A stretch of DNA of 64,000 bases. Source: Phellopilus nigrolimitatus (taxonomy: Eukaryota; Basidiomycota; Agaricomycetes; Hymenochaetales; Hymenochaetaceae). The stretch is from positions 1,426,001 to 1,490,000 of the forward strand of contig JAJOHG010000001.1 in assembly GCA_021029095.1 (NCBI GenBank), written 5' to 3'. The first letter of the stretch is position 1, and each line of letters starts with the position of its first letter. The notes beneath the pieces were generated by a model, which was given only the letters and a program-made list of their open reading frames with translations, was not told where the DNA came from and did no database searches. A program made the translations under genes and the position numbers. This document shows positions 25,000 through 36,709 of this stretch, piece after piece.

Positions 25000-26963
25000 T
25001 TAGAAATGCTCCTTGGCAAAGGTGAAGTCAACGCCTGGGCTGCTAGAAGCCAGCGCTGCAACCCTGACTGCATTCCCGAGAACGCTTGGCTAGTAAGAAA
25101 AGCGATGTCAGCAATCAAACCAAAAAGACGCATAATAATACATACGCCACAGAAGTACGTGCCAACTGTCGTCTTCAGCTGCGACTGGCTGCCAGGCAGA
25201 TACTGCCCCGATTGAATGGCCTGCCTGATCCTCGAATAAATGGTCTTCCAGTCCGGACGACCGAACATCGTACGAGTGCGCAAAAGTGTCAATGGGTCAT
25301 ACTCAGCGCCAGCATCATTGATGGCGATATTCCAAAGCATGTCCTCGCCAATCTTCTGGGTGAGGTAGATGTTAATGCGCAGGAAGTTCGCTGCCGAGTA
25401 GGACGGTCGGTCAGTGTCAAGTAAAATTAAGACAAACACAAACATACGATCTATCTGCGCCGCCTCAACCTCCTGAAGAAGGGTCTGGAACCAACCGAAT
25501 GAAGGAGCATCACGACAGACCCAGAAAAATTCAACTCGAGTGAGAGCACCAAGATTGCCTCGCTTCTGGCGGTACCAGATGTGCTTTAGAATAGAAGCGA
25601 ACGGCGTTACGCCAATACCGGCTCCAACAAGAACAGCGACTTCGACATTGAACACGTCTTCGGCAGGCGCACCGTACGGGCCATCAATGCGCACGACAGG
25701 TAGAGGGCGGCCAGAGTTGTTTGGGTCAATCTCAAGATAATCACCACGACCATCCATGATCATATCCTTCTCGTTTTTGTCCTGACCTTTCATCGCCTTT
25801 GATGTCAATTCAGCAACGACCGACGGGCCAGCACCAAGAAGGTCACCAAGACCACGCGTCCAGTCACCGACTTGTCGTATGTGCACAGAAACGTAACTGT
25901 CCTCTGGAGCAGAAGTTATCGTGAACTGCATGAATTTGTCGATTAGAGTGTAGAGAAAAAAAGAAAGCATGAGAAAGAACATACTGGATGCCATTGCCAA
26001 GCGGACACTCCCGGAACCTGGATAAAGAGCCACTGTCCGGCGGTGTACTTGAAGCTGGACTTGATGATGCGCAGTTCCATCGCACCACTCGGATGCACGA
26101 TAACCTTGGACAACTTCGTTGCACGCCGGGCCCTAATCTCCCTCCATATGCGTTCTCCAAAGTAGATGAGGCCGGGCCAGATGATGAATCTCCAACTTTC
26201 ATACCCGAGGCAGTGCTCAGTCGAGTAAAACGGGAACGTCCGGATGTAGTCTGGATCGGTGGAATCACGCACGAAGCAGCCCGTGGCATGCGAATAAAGC
26301 CCGAGCATGAAGAAGAACGCAAGGTGATGCGTGTACCAGAACGCCTCGAAGCATTGGTTGCGAACCTTCCGGTGCGCGGTGGTGTAAATCAGAACCATGA
26401 TGAGCAGCATGAAATGACCCGAGATACCACCAGCCTGGTGGTAATGAATGTCTTGGGCAGTCTCCTTGCGAACCTCTAAATCACTGAATCAATATTATGC
26501 GCACAGAATTGTCTACAAATAACTCACGTGTGCGCTCAACATTGATGAAGTTGACGTAGTGGGCAGATGTATGTACAACAGACCAGAAGAGCATCTGATA
26601 CGCAACCTGCCTGTGAAACCAGATGTTCTCGTCCGCAGGGAAGGCCCAGGTCAATTTGGGTCTAATGACCTTGATGATATTTCGTAACATAGGTAAGAGA
26701 ATGAGCCCGCCATCGAAAGCAAGTACGAGTCCAGCGCCTCGCGAAATCCAGACAGACCACTTGAGTCCGTTAAGAGCGGACAGTTTAGCATTCGTGGCCT
26801 TCAGTTAAAGTCAGAACAGCCCATCCCGCAGAAGCCCTGCGAAAAGACTCACCTGACTGTGCCAACCATAAGCAAAGAAGAAAAAGTGAAGGCCGTAGAA
26901 GATGACATTGAATGCCAATCTCCTGGGGACCATAAACTCTCTCTTGAACCAGCTTTCACCCAT
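25000..26963 (-). CDS. noxA: NADPH oxidase NoxA (gp91phox type)
   Basis: A membrane flavocytochrome that passes electrons from cytosolic NADPH through FAD and two hemes to O2, making superoxide; in fungi NoxA supports fruiting-body development and hyphal differentiation. The start MGESWFKREFMVPRRLAFN at 26963 goes straight into the ferric-reductase transmembrane region: no EF-hand extension, which separates NoxA/B from NoxC/Nox5. Heme-helix region: FHRQVAYQMLFWSVVHTSAH and FWYTHHLAFFFMLGLYSHA. FAD site HPFT is split by an intron (QWHP / FTITSAPED); then RIDGPYGAPAED, VAVLVGAGIGVTPFASILKH (NADPH motif), VEFFWVCRDAPSFGWF, LRTRTMFGRPDWK, TYFCG, and the C-terminus SPGVDFTFAKEHF, stop at 25000. 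Complete by all landmarks. Confidence 0.94.
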
Positions 26964-27569
26964 CGTTGATCAAATGCTTCGCAGTCGCAGACTGGAGACT
27001 GGGCGTTCAAAAAGTGTTGTCGAAGTGGAATGGAGAAAAAACCGCGCTGTCCGGGACCGGCCAGACAAACAAAAGCGCGTTGGAGCAAGAAATGAAGGAT
27101 GGTGGTAAGAGAAAGAAAGAGGGCGCCGACCGAATCAGCGGGGCTGGTGAAAGAGTGAAGCTAAGTAAAGGCGGGAAAGGGCGTTACTGATAGAATCAAG
27201 TGGGCAAGGCGAACACGACGGTCACCATCTAAAGATAGCTCATCGACACTCCGTTGCCACAGTTCTTGACTCCGGGCCTGGTTGCCAACGCCGCATTCAG
27301 GCCGAACACCAACGTTTTTCTTTTTTCTTTTTTTCTTTTCGAAAGCGACTACTGTTAGTATGAGAAGCTCTTGCACAGAAAATGAATTCATGCTGCTTCA
27401 AATGTTGGCTCTGAAAGCCGCGTTGCCTGGTCGCTAAAGATGGGCACGTCGGCCAGAGTTTGACGCGCCACAACATCATCACAATCAGACATCTCGTTTC
27501 ATGGGGCTGCTTGTCTTGGTTCTAGAATTACACGCGTGAAACGAAAAGAAGGTCGAGCACATGCCGCCC
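26964..27569. other. Intergenic region, noxA promoter
   Basis: 606 bp. Pyrimidine-rich tract near 27310-27340 and one ACGCGT near 27530. No supported gene; small open frames here lack conserved features. Confidence 0.5.
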
Positions 27570-28423
27570 TTATCCTTCGTAACGGTACGCTACCATTGCC
27601 TCTACCCTGTGAACATCTGTGCTGAAACTTCGCAGCTTCACTTGCTGGCTTTTGCTCGCCTCGATCGCGAGGGGATCTGTGTCAACCCATTCGTCAGCTG
27701 GAACATCAGCAGATTCGGATGTGTAGGCGAGGATGTTGAAGACTGTCGGCTCGTCCATTGTCGGCAAGAACGTGACAGTCGATACAATTTGCTTCAAGAT
27801 ATCTCGAATTTCAGCCTGGATCTGCGATTCTGGCTTCGCGGAGGCTCTGTCCCGAATGACTCAGATCTGGTATCCCGATCACAAAAAGTAAACTTACGGC
27901 GTCGCCGTCTCAGCAGGTGTCGGTTGGTTTTGGAGAAGGACATCAAAGACCCATCTTTCTAGGGTCGTCCTACTATCCTTTGCTATGATAGCTAGAACGA
28001 GCTGGGTGACACCACCTGTTAATAGCCATTCTGTGTGCATGTTTTAATCCAGAACAACTTCGCGTAAGAGTGTTGAATACTAACTTTGTACCTGTTGGAG
28101 AATCCTTTGAAATCGAACAGAGATTAGCTTTGTACTGACTTTTATCGTCTTGTGGCCAAAGAGCTCAACTTGTCTAAGTAGTTCTCCAGGGCCAAGTCCT
28201 GGGTCAGCATGACCACTTGCCCATACTTCTTGACGAGATGGAAATCATCAGCAGGATAGACTCCGCGCTGATATAAAATGCTGGACATGACATCTGAATA
28301 AAGAAGGCATGCAGATCTTCAAAGAACACACGTATTGACTGCAAATTTGAAGAAGTCTGTAACGATGGCTGTTGAGCCTTTGAGAGTGATAGCTTGACGG
28401 GTTGGCGCTTGTTTAGTAGCCAT
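27570..28423 (-). CDS. mad2: Spindle assembly checkpoint protein Mad2
   Basis: A HORMA-domain protein that, when unattached kinetochores are present, binds Cdc20 and blocks the anaphase-promoting complex. The start at 28423 gives MATKQAPTRQAITLKGS, then TAIVTDFFKFAVNTILYQRG (spanning intron 1 with donor GTGTGT), VYPADDFHLVKKYG and LALENYLDK. The C-terminal safety-belt region is on the last exon: STVTFLPTMDEPTVFNILAY, VPADEWVDTDP, QVKLRSFSTDVHRVEAMVAY, ending RYEG at 27570. Four or five exons; expected size about 200 aa. HORMA motifs match Mad2 rather than Rev7 or Hop1. Divergent from the nucleoporin gene. Confidence 0.94.
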
Positions 28424-28686
28424 TGGTCTAACGACAGTGAGTATAGAGTAGTCTGTTCTGAGGTGACCGAGCTTACGACCAGAAAAGTGACAAGATGAAG
28501 AACGTACAGAAGAGGGAGACTAACAAAACGCGTTACAGGCTTCAAAGGCCGCAGTGCGACGCGTTCAACGAGCTTGCCACGTGACCGCCTCCAGAGGACA
28601 GACTTTCCTTTCCCGAAGGGAGCTTCTGTTCGTCCTCGACGCGTTCCGTACTGACACGAACGGCGCCCATAGCTGCAGCTGTAGCC
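28424..28686. promoter_or_regulatory. Bidirectional promoter mad2 / nup155 with three ACGCGT sites
   Basis: 263 bp between divergent start codons. ACGCGT, the MluI/MCB core bound by MBF at G1/S genes in yeasts, occurs at 28528-28533, 28559-28564 and 28639-28644. The hexamers are seen directly; MBF control is inferred. Confidence 0.5.
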
Positions 28687-31600
28687 ATGTCTTTCTCCAG
28701 ATCAATCGCTAGTGTTCGCCCTTTTGGCGGCTTCCAAGACGTGCCTCAAATGTCCAATAATGCCTCGACGTCGCGCACAAAGGTCACAACTCCACGTCCG
28801 TCGGCGCTCGACCTGCCGGCCCTACAGGGCGCCAGTCGTCTCGTCCATGACCAGCTTATAAAAGATGTCCAAACTATACCGGACTTAAATGACATGCTGA
28901 CTATACGTATGTTCGTTCTCTTCGTACAAATCATCGTGGCCGACTTGTCCTGTTCATAGCTGGAGGACAGTCGTCTGCTTCTTATACCGTCTTTCCTGAC
29001 GATTACCGGGTCCCTTTTCAAAAACGAAAACATATCGGTATCCCGCCTTCCCTGTGGGAGCACTTCCAATGTACGCATCAGTACCTGACTCTTGTTTCTC
29101 CTCGTTCATTTTTTCTGATGTTTGGGACAGCATCGAAATTCGAGTGTCATATGGGAATAATGACGGAAATCGAGCGTGCATGGATAACTTTAGACCACAA
29201 GCTATTCTTGTGGGACTATGTCGAAGGGTAAACATTATATTGAATTCCCAATTTGTTCCGTTGACCAAACGCGAAACAGGCAGGAGCTCAGTTCCTTCAT
29301 CGAACAACCTGACGTGATAACACATGTCGCAATTGTCAAGCCTAAGCCTGGCGTTTTTATTGACGAAATCACATCCCTCCTCGTTATATGCACTCCTGTC
29401 ACTGTCATACTCCTGGGACTCTCCTCCCAGGCTGCCGTTGGATCTGACTACCGTCAGCACAAGGAAATTAAGCTGTACGCAACAGACATGTCAGTCTTAA
29501 CGGATAGTATCGAGATGACTTCTGTTGTGGGTACGAGCGACGGCAGGATCTTGATGTGCGGGGTGGGGGACGGCAATATGTACGAGCTACATTATCAAGA
29601 AAAGGAAGTGTGGTTTGGAAAACGCTTCCATTTGATCAATCACTCTGCGAGTGGCGTTCCGAGCTTTATTCCTTTACTCAGGACAGCGCATAACGAAGGT
29701 CTGCTGTTCCACTTTCAGAAGCTTCGAAATGCTCAATAGTTTCTTTTTTAACAGAGCGCATTGTTTCACTCGTCGCCGACAGCAGTCGAAATTGTATATA
29801 CTCGCTTAGCGAGAACAATTGGATCTCGGTCTGGAAGCCTGAACCTAACAAGTGCTTGCGCAAGATCCAGACTCTGTCCAACCTTCAAAAACAGGCGCAG
29901 GAAAAAGCGCCTGGCGCCCCGGCTCTTGCACAGGGCCTCCGCCTCCTCTCTTTGCATGTGATTAACCAGCGCGAGTCGAAGGCGGGCATTCAACTGATGG
30001 CTCTTTCGATGAGTGGTGTGCGACTATATTTTTCGCCCGCCCCACTGTACGGCGGGTACGGTTACGGTGTTCAAACATATGGGACGGCTGACCCGAAGCA
30101 GCTTCACCTTGTGCATGTTCGTCTCCCGCCTATGAATCTTTTTCATCCAGATGAGCAGTTCCGGCCTCAACGGATGTCAACTAGTGCATACGTCGTCCCA
30201 CCGCAGTCCCAACCTAATCCGACAGCGTGTATCGTGAATAATTTGACCGCTGCATCGTATATCGATGGCCTTCTGGTAGCTTCTCAACCTAGCGACGTGG
30301 ATGGAAAGGATTTCATACTTGGCATCTCTCCTGACTTGACTAGGATAGGGTCTTTAGGGCAGACTCAAGCACCTTCAGCTCCGCAAGTTCCTGCGGCAAA
30401 TTACTACTCTTCGGCACCAACAGCCCCTTATTTCTCTTCAGTCACAGCACCTAGGCCACCTTTGACGGAGCAGGCCACCTTGCTCTACGTAGAAGGCACT
30501 ATCTGGGCTATTGCTGCGTCTCGATGCATCGCTTCGTCAGTTCCCGGTATACCTGCAGCTTCTCCGGAGCCTCTTACCACGAACGAGCTTGCGAGTCAGT
30601 TTTCTCAGGTGCACCAGGAGTTCGTCATTGTGACGAATGTAGGCATAAGCCATCTTGTGAAGCGTCGCGCATTAGACTATCTACGAGACTCGCTCGAAGA
30701 AATTCACGCCGAAGGGAGTCTCCAGCCCATCGTGGATTTCCGGGACAGCTTTGGAAGAGACCAGACGTGTGCTATGCTATTAGCGTTGGCGAGCGGCAAC
30801 ACGTTCTTAGCAACGGAACGGAATAGGCACTCCGTTTATGATGAGGTCATAAGCATGAGTCCTGAAATCGCTGCGGTAGCGAAGCAGGTGTTCTATGAAA
30901 TTGGGGATCGACCAGTTTGGGTCGACCGAGGATATGGAGGCGACGGTCAAGGAAACGTTATTTTCAGCGGAAGGCGAGAAGGGCTCGCGCTTTATTTTGC
31001 ACGCTTGGTTAGACCTTTATGGAAGGCTAAAATCACGAAAACAGGGTACGGGCGAGACCATGCTACATTCTCTATCCGAATATTAATACTCTCTTATTCT
31101 ATTTAGACCTGCGGGACAAAGCTCCAATTTTGATGACACTGTATTGGTTACTATCCAACGAAACATCTATGCTCTTAGATCCTTCCTCGAGAGAAACCCG
31201 CAGTTGTTTAGTTCCGCACCTGGCGATCAAGCCAATACCGGCGGACGACAAAACATCGAACATGATGCTTGGAAGATCGAGCAAACGTCAGCACACCATT
31301 TACAGGCTCTACTCGGCAGAACGGTGGAGGCGATCTCTTTCGTGCTGCTGCTTATAGATTACCACTTCGGGGATCTGGTTGCCCAGTGTGATAAAGAGAC
31401 CCAGACGATAATTTCCACGCTGACGTTTGAGGAACTCATCACTAGTGAGAATGGCCTGCATGTCTCTAGGGCATTGGTCAATGTAATAATTAACAGCCAA
31501 ATCGGACAACAAATTAGCGTAAGCAAGACGTTACACTTTTCCTCGTCGCGAATGAGTCAATTAATGCGATTGTATGCCAGGTTGATACAGTCAGCGAAAT

Positions 31601-33590
31601 CCTCCAGCAGCGTTGCGGCTCTTTCTGCAGTGCTGACGATGTGATGCTGTACAAAGTAAGGCTTTTAAATTATGTTCAGAAACTTCAGCTAGATTGGTTA
31701 TAGGCTCGGGAGAATGTTCGAAAGGCTGTAGATGTCAGAGACCCTACCGAAAAGCAAGCGATTCTCGGAGAGTCCTTGAGGTATGTATGCCAACTGGACA
31801 TTGCTGTCTGATGCTTATTGAGCGCAGACTATTCGCACGAGCTGCGCGTGTTATAGACTTCGAAAAGCTCCGAGAGATTTGCGGGGATTACCAGCACCTT
31901 AATTATGCTAAAGGTTCGCCAGAAAACCCGCGACATGAATATTGACGATACTGATCTACAATCTAGGTGCCATTGAGTTGCCTTTGCAATGCGCGGTTGT
32001 TGTTGATGACGATAACATCGGTCTAAGTTACTGGGCAACAGGCTGTACGGCAGGGGACCAGCGCGCTGTTTTGCTTGTCAAGCGGAAGCAATGCTACGAC
32101 TTGATTTTGCATTCATTGTCTGTGTTTGACGAGCAATGCACGAAAAACACGACGAGGCAAGATTTCGAGGATGTGCGCAACCACTCGTACGATCTTGCAT
32201 TTCAGTCAGAGGATCCGATCTTCCATTCGTATTTATACGAATGGATGGTCCAACAGGGCATGACAGACGCTCTTCTTGAGGTGACAAGACTATTTTGAAA
32301 CACTGATCAAAATCTGAAGATTGCCGTTTAGATTCGCCCACCATTTTTAGAGTCACATCTTCTTCGCGAGCCCGCATCTGTGGACAAGTATCAGCTACTA
32401 TGGCAGTTGTATGTCAAAAATGGACAGTACTTGAGGGCAGCAGAGGTTCTCGCCGCACTTGCTCAATCGAGAGAGTAAGCAATCTTCGGCATCCGTAAAT
32501 GTTTTCGACTAATATTATCCTAGCTTCGAGCTTCCCTTAGAAGCTCGCCTTGAGTTCCTTACACTCTCTGTAAGCAACGCCAAGTCACATCCAGTTTCCG
32601 TGAACGGGAAGCACGAGACTGCCATCGCGTTTCTTTCAGAACTTGAAGATCAGCTGGAAGTTGCGCAAGTACAGATGGAGCTGTTGCATGTGTTGTTTCC
32701 GCGAGCGAACGAGCCGGGCGAAGTCGGCGAAAAGATACAACTTCTGCAGCTGCGACTGTTTAATATCACAGAGGTAAGTCTTATGAGAAGCATCGTTTGT
32801 TATGGAAGCTTACGCATAATCTAAAGCTGTACCAATTCTACGCGGAGCCTTTCGATCTTCCCTCGATAAAACTTCTCATACTGCATGTCTCCGAGCATCA
32901 TGACGAGGCCATCGTGAAACCCATTTGGAATGCGATCTTTGACGAAGGTTGACTTAATAAAATTGGGCGTGCATTCCATTGCTCATCCCCTTTCCTTGCT
33001 AGCAACTTCCGAGGGAACATCTGATCAGCAGGCAGATCGGATATCGACCGCTGTCATCAATCATGGCAGACGGTTCTACCCTTCAGATAACGCCTTCCCT
33101 ATCCGTGAGTTTATAGAAGGTTCAGGTCTCGGCATTTCTGTTGATCTTCTTGCATTACAGGCTATGTCGCATCTCTATTAGTCGGATTCGTTTTGAGTAA
33201 CAAGGGCGTAAGGCCGCATGGATGGGCACCAAGAGCGCTGAAAGAATGTGGAGTGCCGTATCCTGAGACCTGGGACATCTTCCATGAGATGTATGAATCG
33301 CAGGTGAGCATTCTGCTATTTTTTTGTGTGTTCAGACTTCAACCTCAGTACAGGTTCCACCTTTCAATGACCAAGAGAATATTCAAATGATTTCTTCCGA
33401 CATTGCCGTCTTGCTCAAAGACTGGGTCGAGGAGGCGCGAAGGCCGCAGTCACCCCTTGCTCGTGGTGACTTCCCAGTCGACCTTCTAGATCGTACAATC
33501 ACTAAGTACATCGAAGAGCTAAAACCAGATAGAAAGGAAACCAAGGGCATATTCGAGGACGTGAAGCGCCAGCTTCGGCGTTATTGGTGA
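28687..33590 (+). CDS. nup155: Nucleoporin Nup155/Nup170
   Basis: Inner-ring scaffold nucleoporin. The start at 28687 gives MSFSRSIASVRPFGGFQDVP and a disordered head, then helical LVHDQLIKDVQTIPDLNDML. The N-terminal beta-propeller includes IPASLWEHFQ, VGLAKPKPGVF-type blades, KEIKLYATDMSVLTDS, GRILMCGVGDGNMYELHYQ and GIQLMALSMSGVRLYFSP. The C-terminal alpha-solenoid starts near ISHLVKRRALDYLRDSLEE and FGRDQTCAMLLALASG, and goes on through FHSYLYEWMVQQGMTDALLE, LRAAEVLAALAQ, and RRFYPSDNAFPI, ending FEDVKRQLRRYW, stop 33588-33590. At least ten introns. Propeller plus solenoid and the FGRDQTCAMLLALA block are typical of Nup155/170/157. The size (about 1,350 aa by estimate) fits. Confidence 0.9.
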
Positions 33591-33770
33591 TGTACATACA
33601 CAGTTTCATTGCACTTGAACACACTGGGAGTGACGATAGATGGAGAGAAAATCAAGAAGACTGCATCCTTTACTAAACCTCGAGTATGATGTCTTCGGCT
33701 CTAATGAGCACATATCTCGCAGCTTTTTCAGTCAAACGATATACCCCTAGCAATGCCCTGGTTTGCTATG

Positions 33771-34625
33771 CTATGAGATGAGCATTGTGATGTTCGTCAA
33801 AGGGACATACCGCATGATTCCAATTATGACAGCTAGGAGGATAATTATCGTCGCAATGTTTCTGCCATTCTCCCGTCGATCTCTTCCCCGGAGCCGTGCA
33901 AGTGCGTTTATAGGCATGAGCATTGAGGCTGACCATAGGAACTGGACTAGTGAGACAACCCCCACAACCGGAAGACCGATGAAAACTCGTCGCAAAAAGC
34001 TTTCGAGAGCACCAGGCGGACGGTAAATGACTTTTGGACGGGTTTTGAGAGGCGACTTTAGAATAAAATTGTCTGCAACCACATCCTCGTCATACAGTAT
34101 TCGAAATACTGTCTTCAAGAGGTTGCTTGCCACATCGAGCGGAGAAATCCAGGTGTAGCCAAAATACCCGAATCCAGTATTCGGAGTGTCGTCCAACTCT
34201 ACACCACTCAGGAAGAACGTGGCAAGGAAAGACGCGCAATACACAATACAAATGAATAAAATTGTCGAAAGTGATGCGAGTACCACTGCATTTCTGACTG
34301 AATATTTCCGGACCTTTGCATAAGAAAACAAGCACCCACTGGAATTAGAAGCCAACCCGAGCACGCTGGTCCTCGCCGTCATGTATTTGTACCCACACTG
34401 TGGACACGAGTAAAATGATTTCGCAGACTCTTTTCGCCAGCGCTGCAGGCATTGCGTGTGAACGTACTGAGCAGTTCGTCAATGCCACAAGTTTTGACTC
34501 GAGAAAACGGACGAACGTACACTAATAGATCCTTTACAAAGGCAAGGACGAATGAGTCGTCCGAGCTCAAGATCTGGTCCGTCCAAACAAATTCTGCACT
34601 GCTTCTCCTCAGCGATATTGTCCAT
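33771..34625 (-). CDS. RING-CH (MARCH-like) membrane E3 ubiquitin ligase
   Basis: A small protein of about 230-250 aa. The start at 34625 gives MDNIAEEKQCRICLDGP, then RLIRPCLCKGSIS; after an intron, YVHTQCLQRWRKESAKSFYS and CPQCGYKY. The metal ligands therefore read C-x2-C ... C-x-C ... H-x2-C ... C-x2-C, the C4HC3 order of RING-CH (RINGv) domains, E3 ligases that target membrane proteins. After the RING come VVLASLSTILFICIVYCASF and further hydrophobic segments (VFIGLPVVGVVSLVQFLW and IATIIILLAVIIGIM), so three membrane helices are likely, and a short C-terminus ending ITMLIS at 33771. The domain is split by an intron. Substrates are unknown. Divergent from the carrier gene. Confidence 0.88.
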
Positions 34626-34807
34626 GACTAGGGATGGGCATCCAAGCTTCTCGCCGAACGTTCAGAGTGAGAAATAGAGGATGTGTGGCAAAGTTGTAAG
34701 AGGCGCCACGCGTAGGCGTGATTGCAACTCATTATTACTAAACACAGTAAATCCTTGCGACACGGTTTCGAGTGTTCCGAACAGCCAACCCGGTGGCTTC
34801 GGGACAA
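34626..34807. promoter_or_regulatory. Bidirectional promoter, RING-CH ligase / mitochondrial carrier
   Basis: 182 bp between divergent start codons. One ACGCGT at 34708-34713. Confidence 0.4.
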
Positions 34808-36442
34808 ATGGGTCAAGGAACGACGCATGAGGTATCCAACTTGAGATTGGTGGGGATGTTGGCGGGAACTGGTAGTGGTGAGTTTTTGTGGACGCTGGAT
34901 TTTGCATCCGTTCAAATTTTAATACTCGTATGTGTCCAGGACTTACAAAAGTACTGCAATATACATCCTTAATTTACAAGTTGCGCTATTCCCTGATGCT
35001 CTCTCTAAACTCATAGGTCGCAGTGGGACACGGGTACGGCCTTCAACCGTCAGGATCGATATCGAGTTAGTATGCCTTTTTCAATCGGGGAAGCAAACAC
35101 ATATATTAAATTTTGCGTCGCCATAGTCCGGGAACTTACCTTCACCATTGCCAAGGTTTGATACTGTTAAGACACGACTACAGTGCAGTCCTCCAGGGAC
35201 ATACAGAGGGGCGTTGGACTGTTTGAGAACTACCATAAGGAACGAGGTGATAACAGCTATCCTCTACTCAATGCTGTTGCGGTGGTGCTTTTTTATGTGT
35301 CTTAAATTATTGATCCTTTTTCAGTCCGTCCGCGCTCTTTACAAAGGAGCGACGCCTCCTGCCATTGGCTGGTCTGCCATTGATTCTGTCCTCCTCGGCT
35401 CCCTACATAACTACAGGCTCTTTCTGATTCGTCAGGGAATGACGGAGTCTTTGCCTGGAACCAATACTAAAAGACTCACAATTGCAGCTCATGGTGTCGC
35501 CGGACTATTGGCTGGTCTAACCAGGTATGCTTGTGCTTGGAGAAATGCTCGTGGCCAACATGCAATGATTGCATATCAATCATACAGTGCTTTTGTCGCA
35601 ACTCCGATCGAACTTGTAAAAGGTGAATCGCGTGATACATTCGACGTCGGAGAGTTACGACGATGATCAGTCAAGCTTCAGCTTCAAGTGCAAAGGTTGT
35701 CAACGGACCGTGAGTTCAGGAGCCCGATACATTGTGCACGTCGCATTATCCAGGTCCAAGGAGTTACCGGACTTTGGACGGGTCTCTGCGGAAGCTTACT
35801 GTTTCGCATGAACTTCATGTTCATGTTTATGGGGTATGAGGCGAGTTTCTTTCAAGCTCGTTTCGTATTGAAACGGGTTTTCTAACCCTGCTTCTCATTG
35901 GCCCCTGCTTCTCATTGGCAGGCGTTAATGCGAGGATTCAGTAAACTCGGTGGATCTCATTTTGAGGTCTGGTCCCTGTTTCTATTTTTATTAAGCAAAG
36001 GGGAAAATAACATGCCCTCCATCTTTAAGATAAGCGATGGTTTCTCTACATTTATGTCGGGCGGTTTGGCTTCTTTCTGCTTTTGGTTCATGGCAATCCC
36101 GGCCGACAACATAAAGAAGTATGATCTCCTTCCTGTTTTCCTGCGTACTTTAGCTTATTTACCACTCAGTCGTATGATGGCTGCACCTCTCGATAAACCT
36201 CGCAAGTCTGTGCTATCTGTTGTGAGAACAATTATGCGAGAGGACGGGTCAAAGGGGTTCGTAAGAGGACTTACACCAGTAGTCATTCGTGCCTTTCCCG
36301 TAAATGCCAGTGCTCTCTTCGTTTACGAAGGTCTTATGAGTTTAATGGGAGCGGAGAAGGTGAGCATGCTGCCCTACTGCATCTTGGTAAGAAGACTTAT
36401 TGAATTTGCCCGATGCTCCTCGGCGTTTAGACTAGACACTGA
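34808..36442 (+). CDS. Mitochondrial carrier (SLC25) family protein
   Basis: Three tandem carrier repeats in the inner membrane. The start at 34808 gives MGQGTTHEVSNLRLVGMLAG (helix 1), then GLTKVAVGHGFDTVKTRLQC: the first signature is GFDTVK, not the usual P-x-D/E-x-x-K. Repeat 1 continues GTYRGALDCLRTTIRNE, VRALYKGATPPAIGW. Repeat 2: HGVAGLLAGLTR, ATPIELVKVKLQLQVQRL, IIQVQGVTGLWTGL. Repeat 3: GFSTFMSGGLASFCFWFMAI, PADNIKK, SVVRTIMREDGSKGFVRG, VIRAFPVNASALFVYEGLMS, and a last tiny exon KTRH with stop at 36440. Substrate not assigned; carnitine/basic amino-acid-like carriers are the nearest I recall. About nine introns, one of GC-AG type at 35841-35921. Confidence 0.88.
35886..35919. repeat. 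Tandem 17-bp duplication in a carrier-gene intron
   Basis: CCCTGCTTCTCATTGGC occurs twice back to back (35886-35902 and 35903-35919) with no mismatch, just before the AG acceptor at 35920-35921. Confidence 0.9.
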
Positions 36443-36709
36443 ATGCATCCGCTTAGATTCCTCGTGAAGATTTTCATCTATCAAATCGCATCTAATACGT
36501 TTGCACACTGATATATTGGGGACGATCTTTCAATTACAAAACTCAGATTAAGTTGACTATAAGGACATCGGTGGAGGCAATAGGACTGGATTATGTACTG
36601 GAAACGGACTGGATTAAAAGTGGAAACCCGACAAGATGATGACAAGAAATACAAGCTTTAAAAGAATGCTGAAATACATACAGTTAAAAAATTAAGGCGT
36701 ATAGATGAG

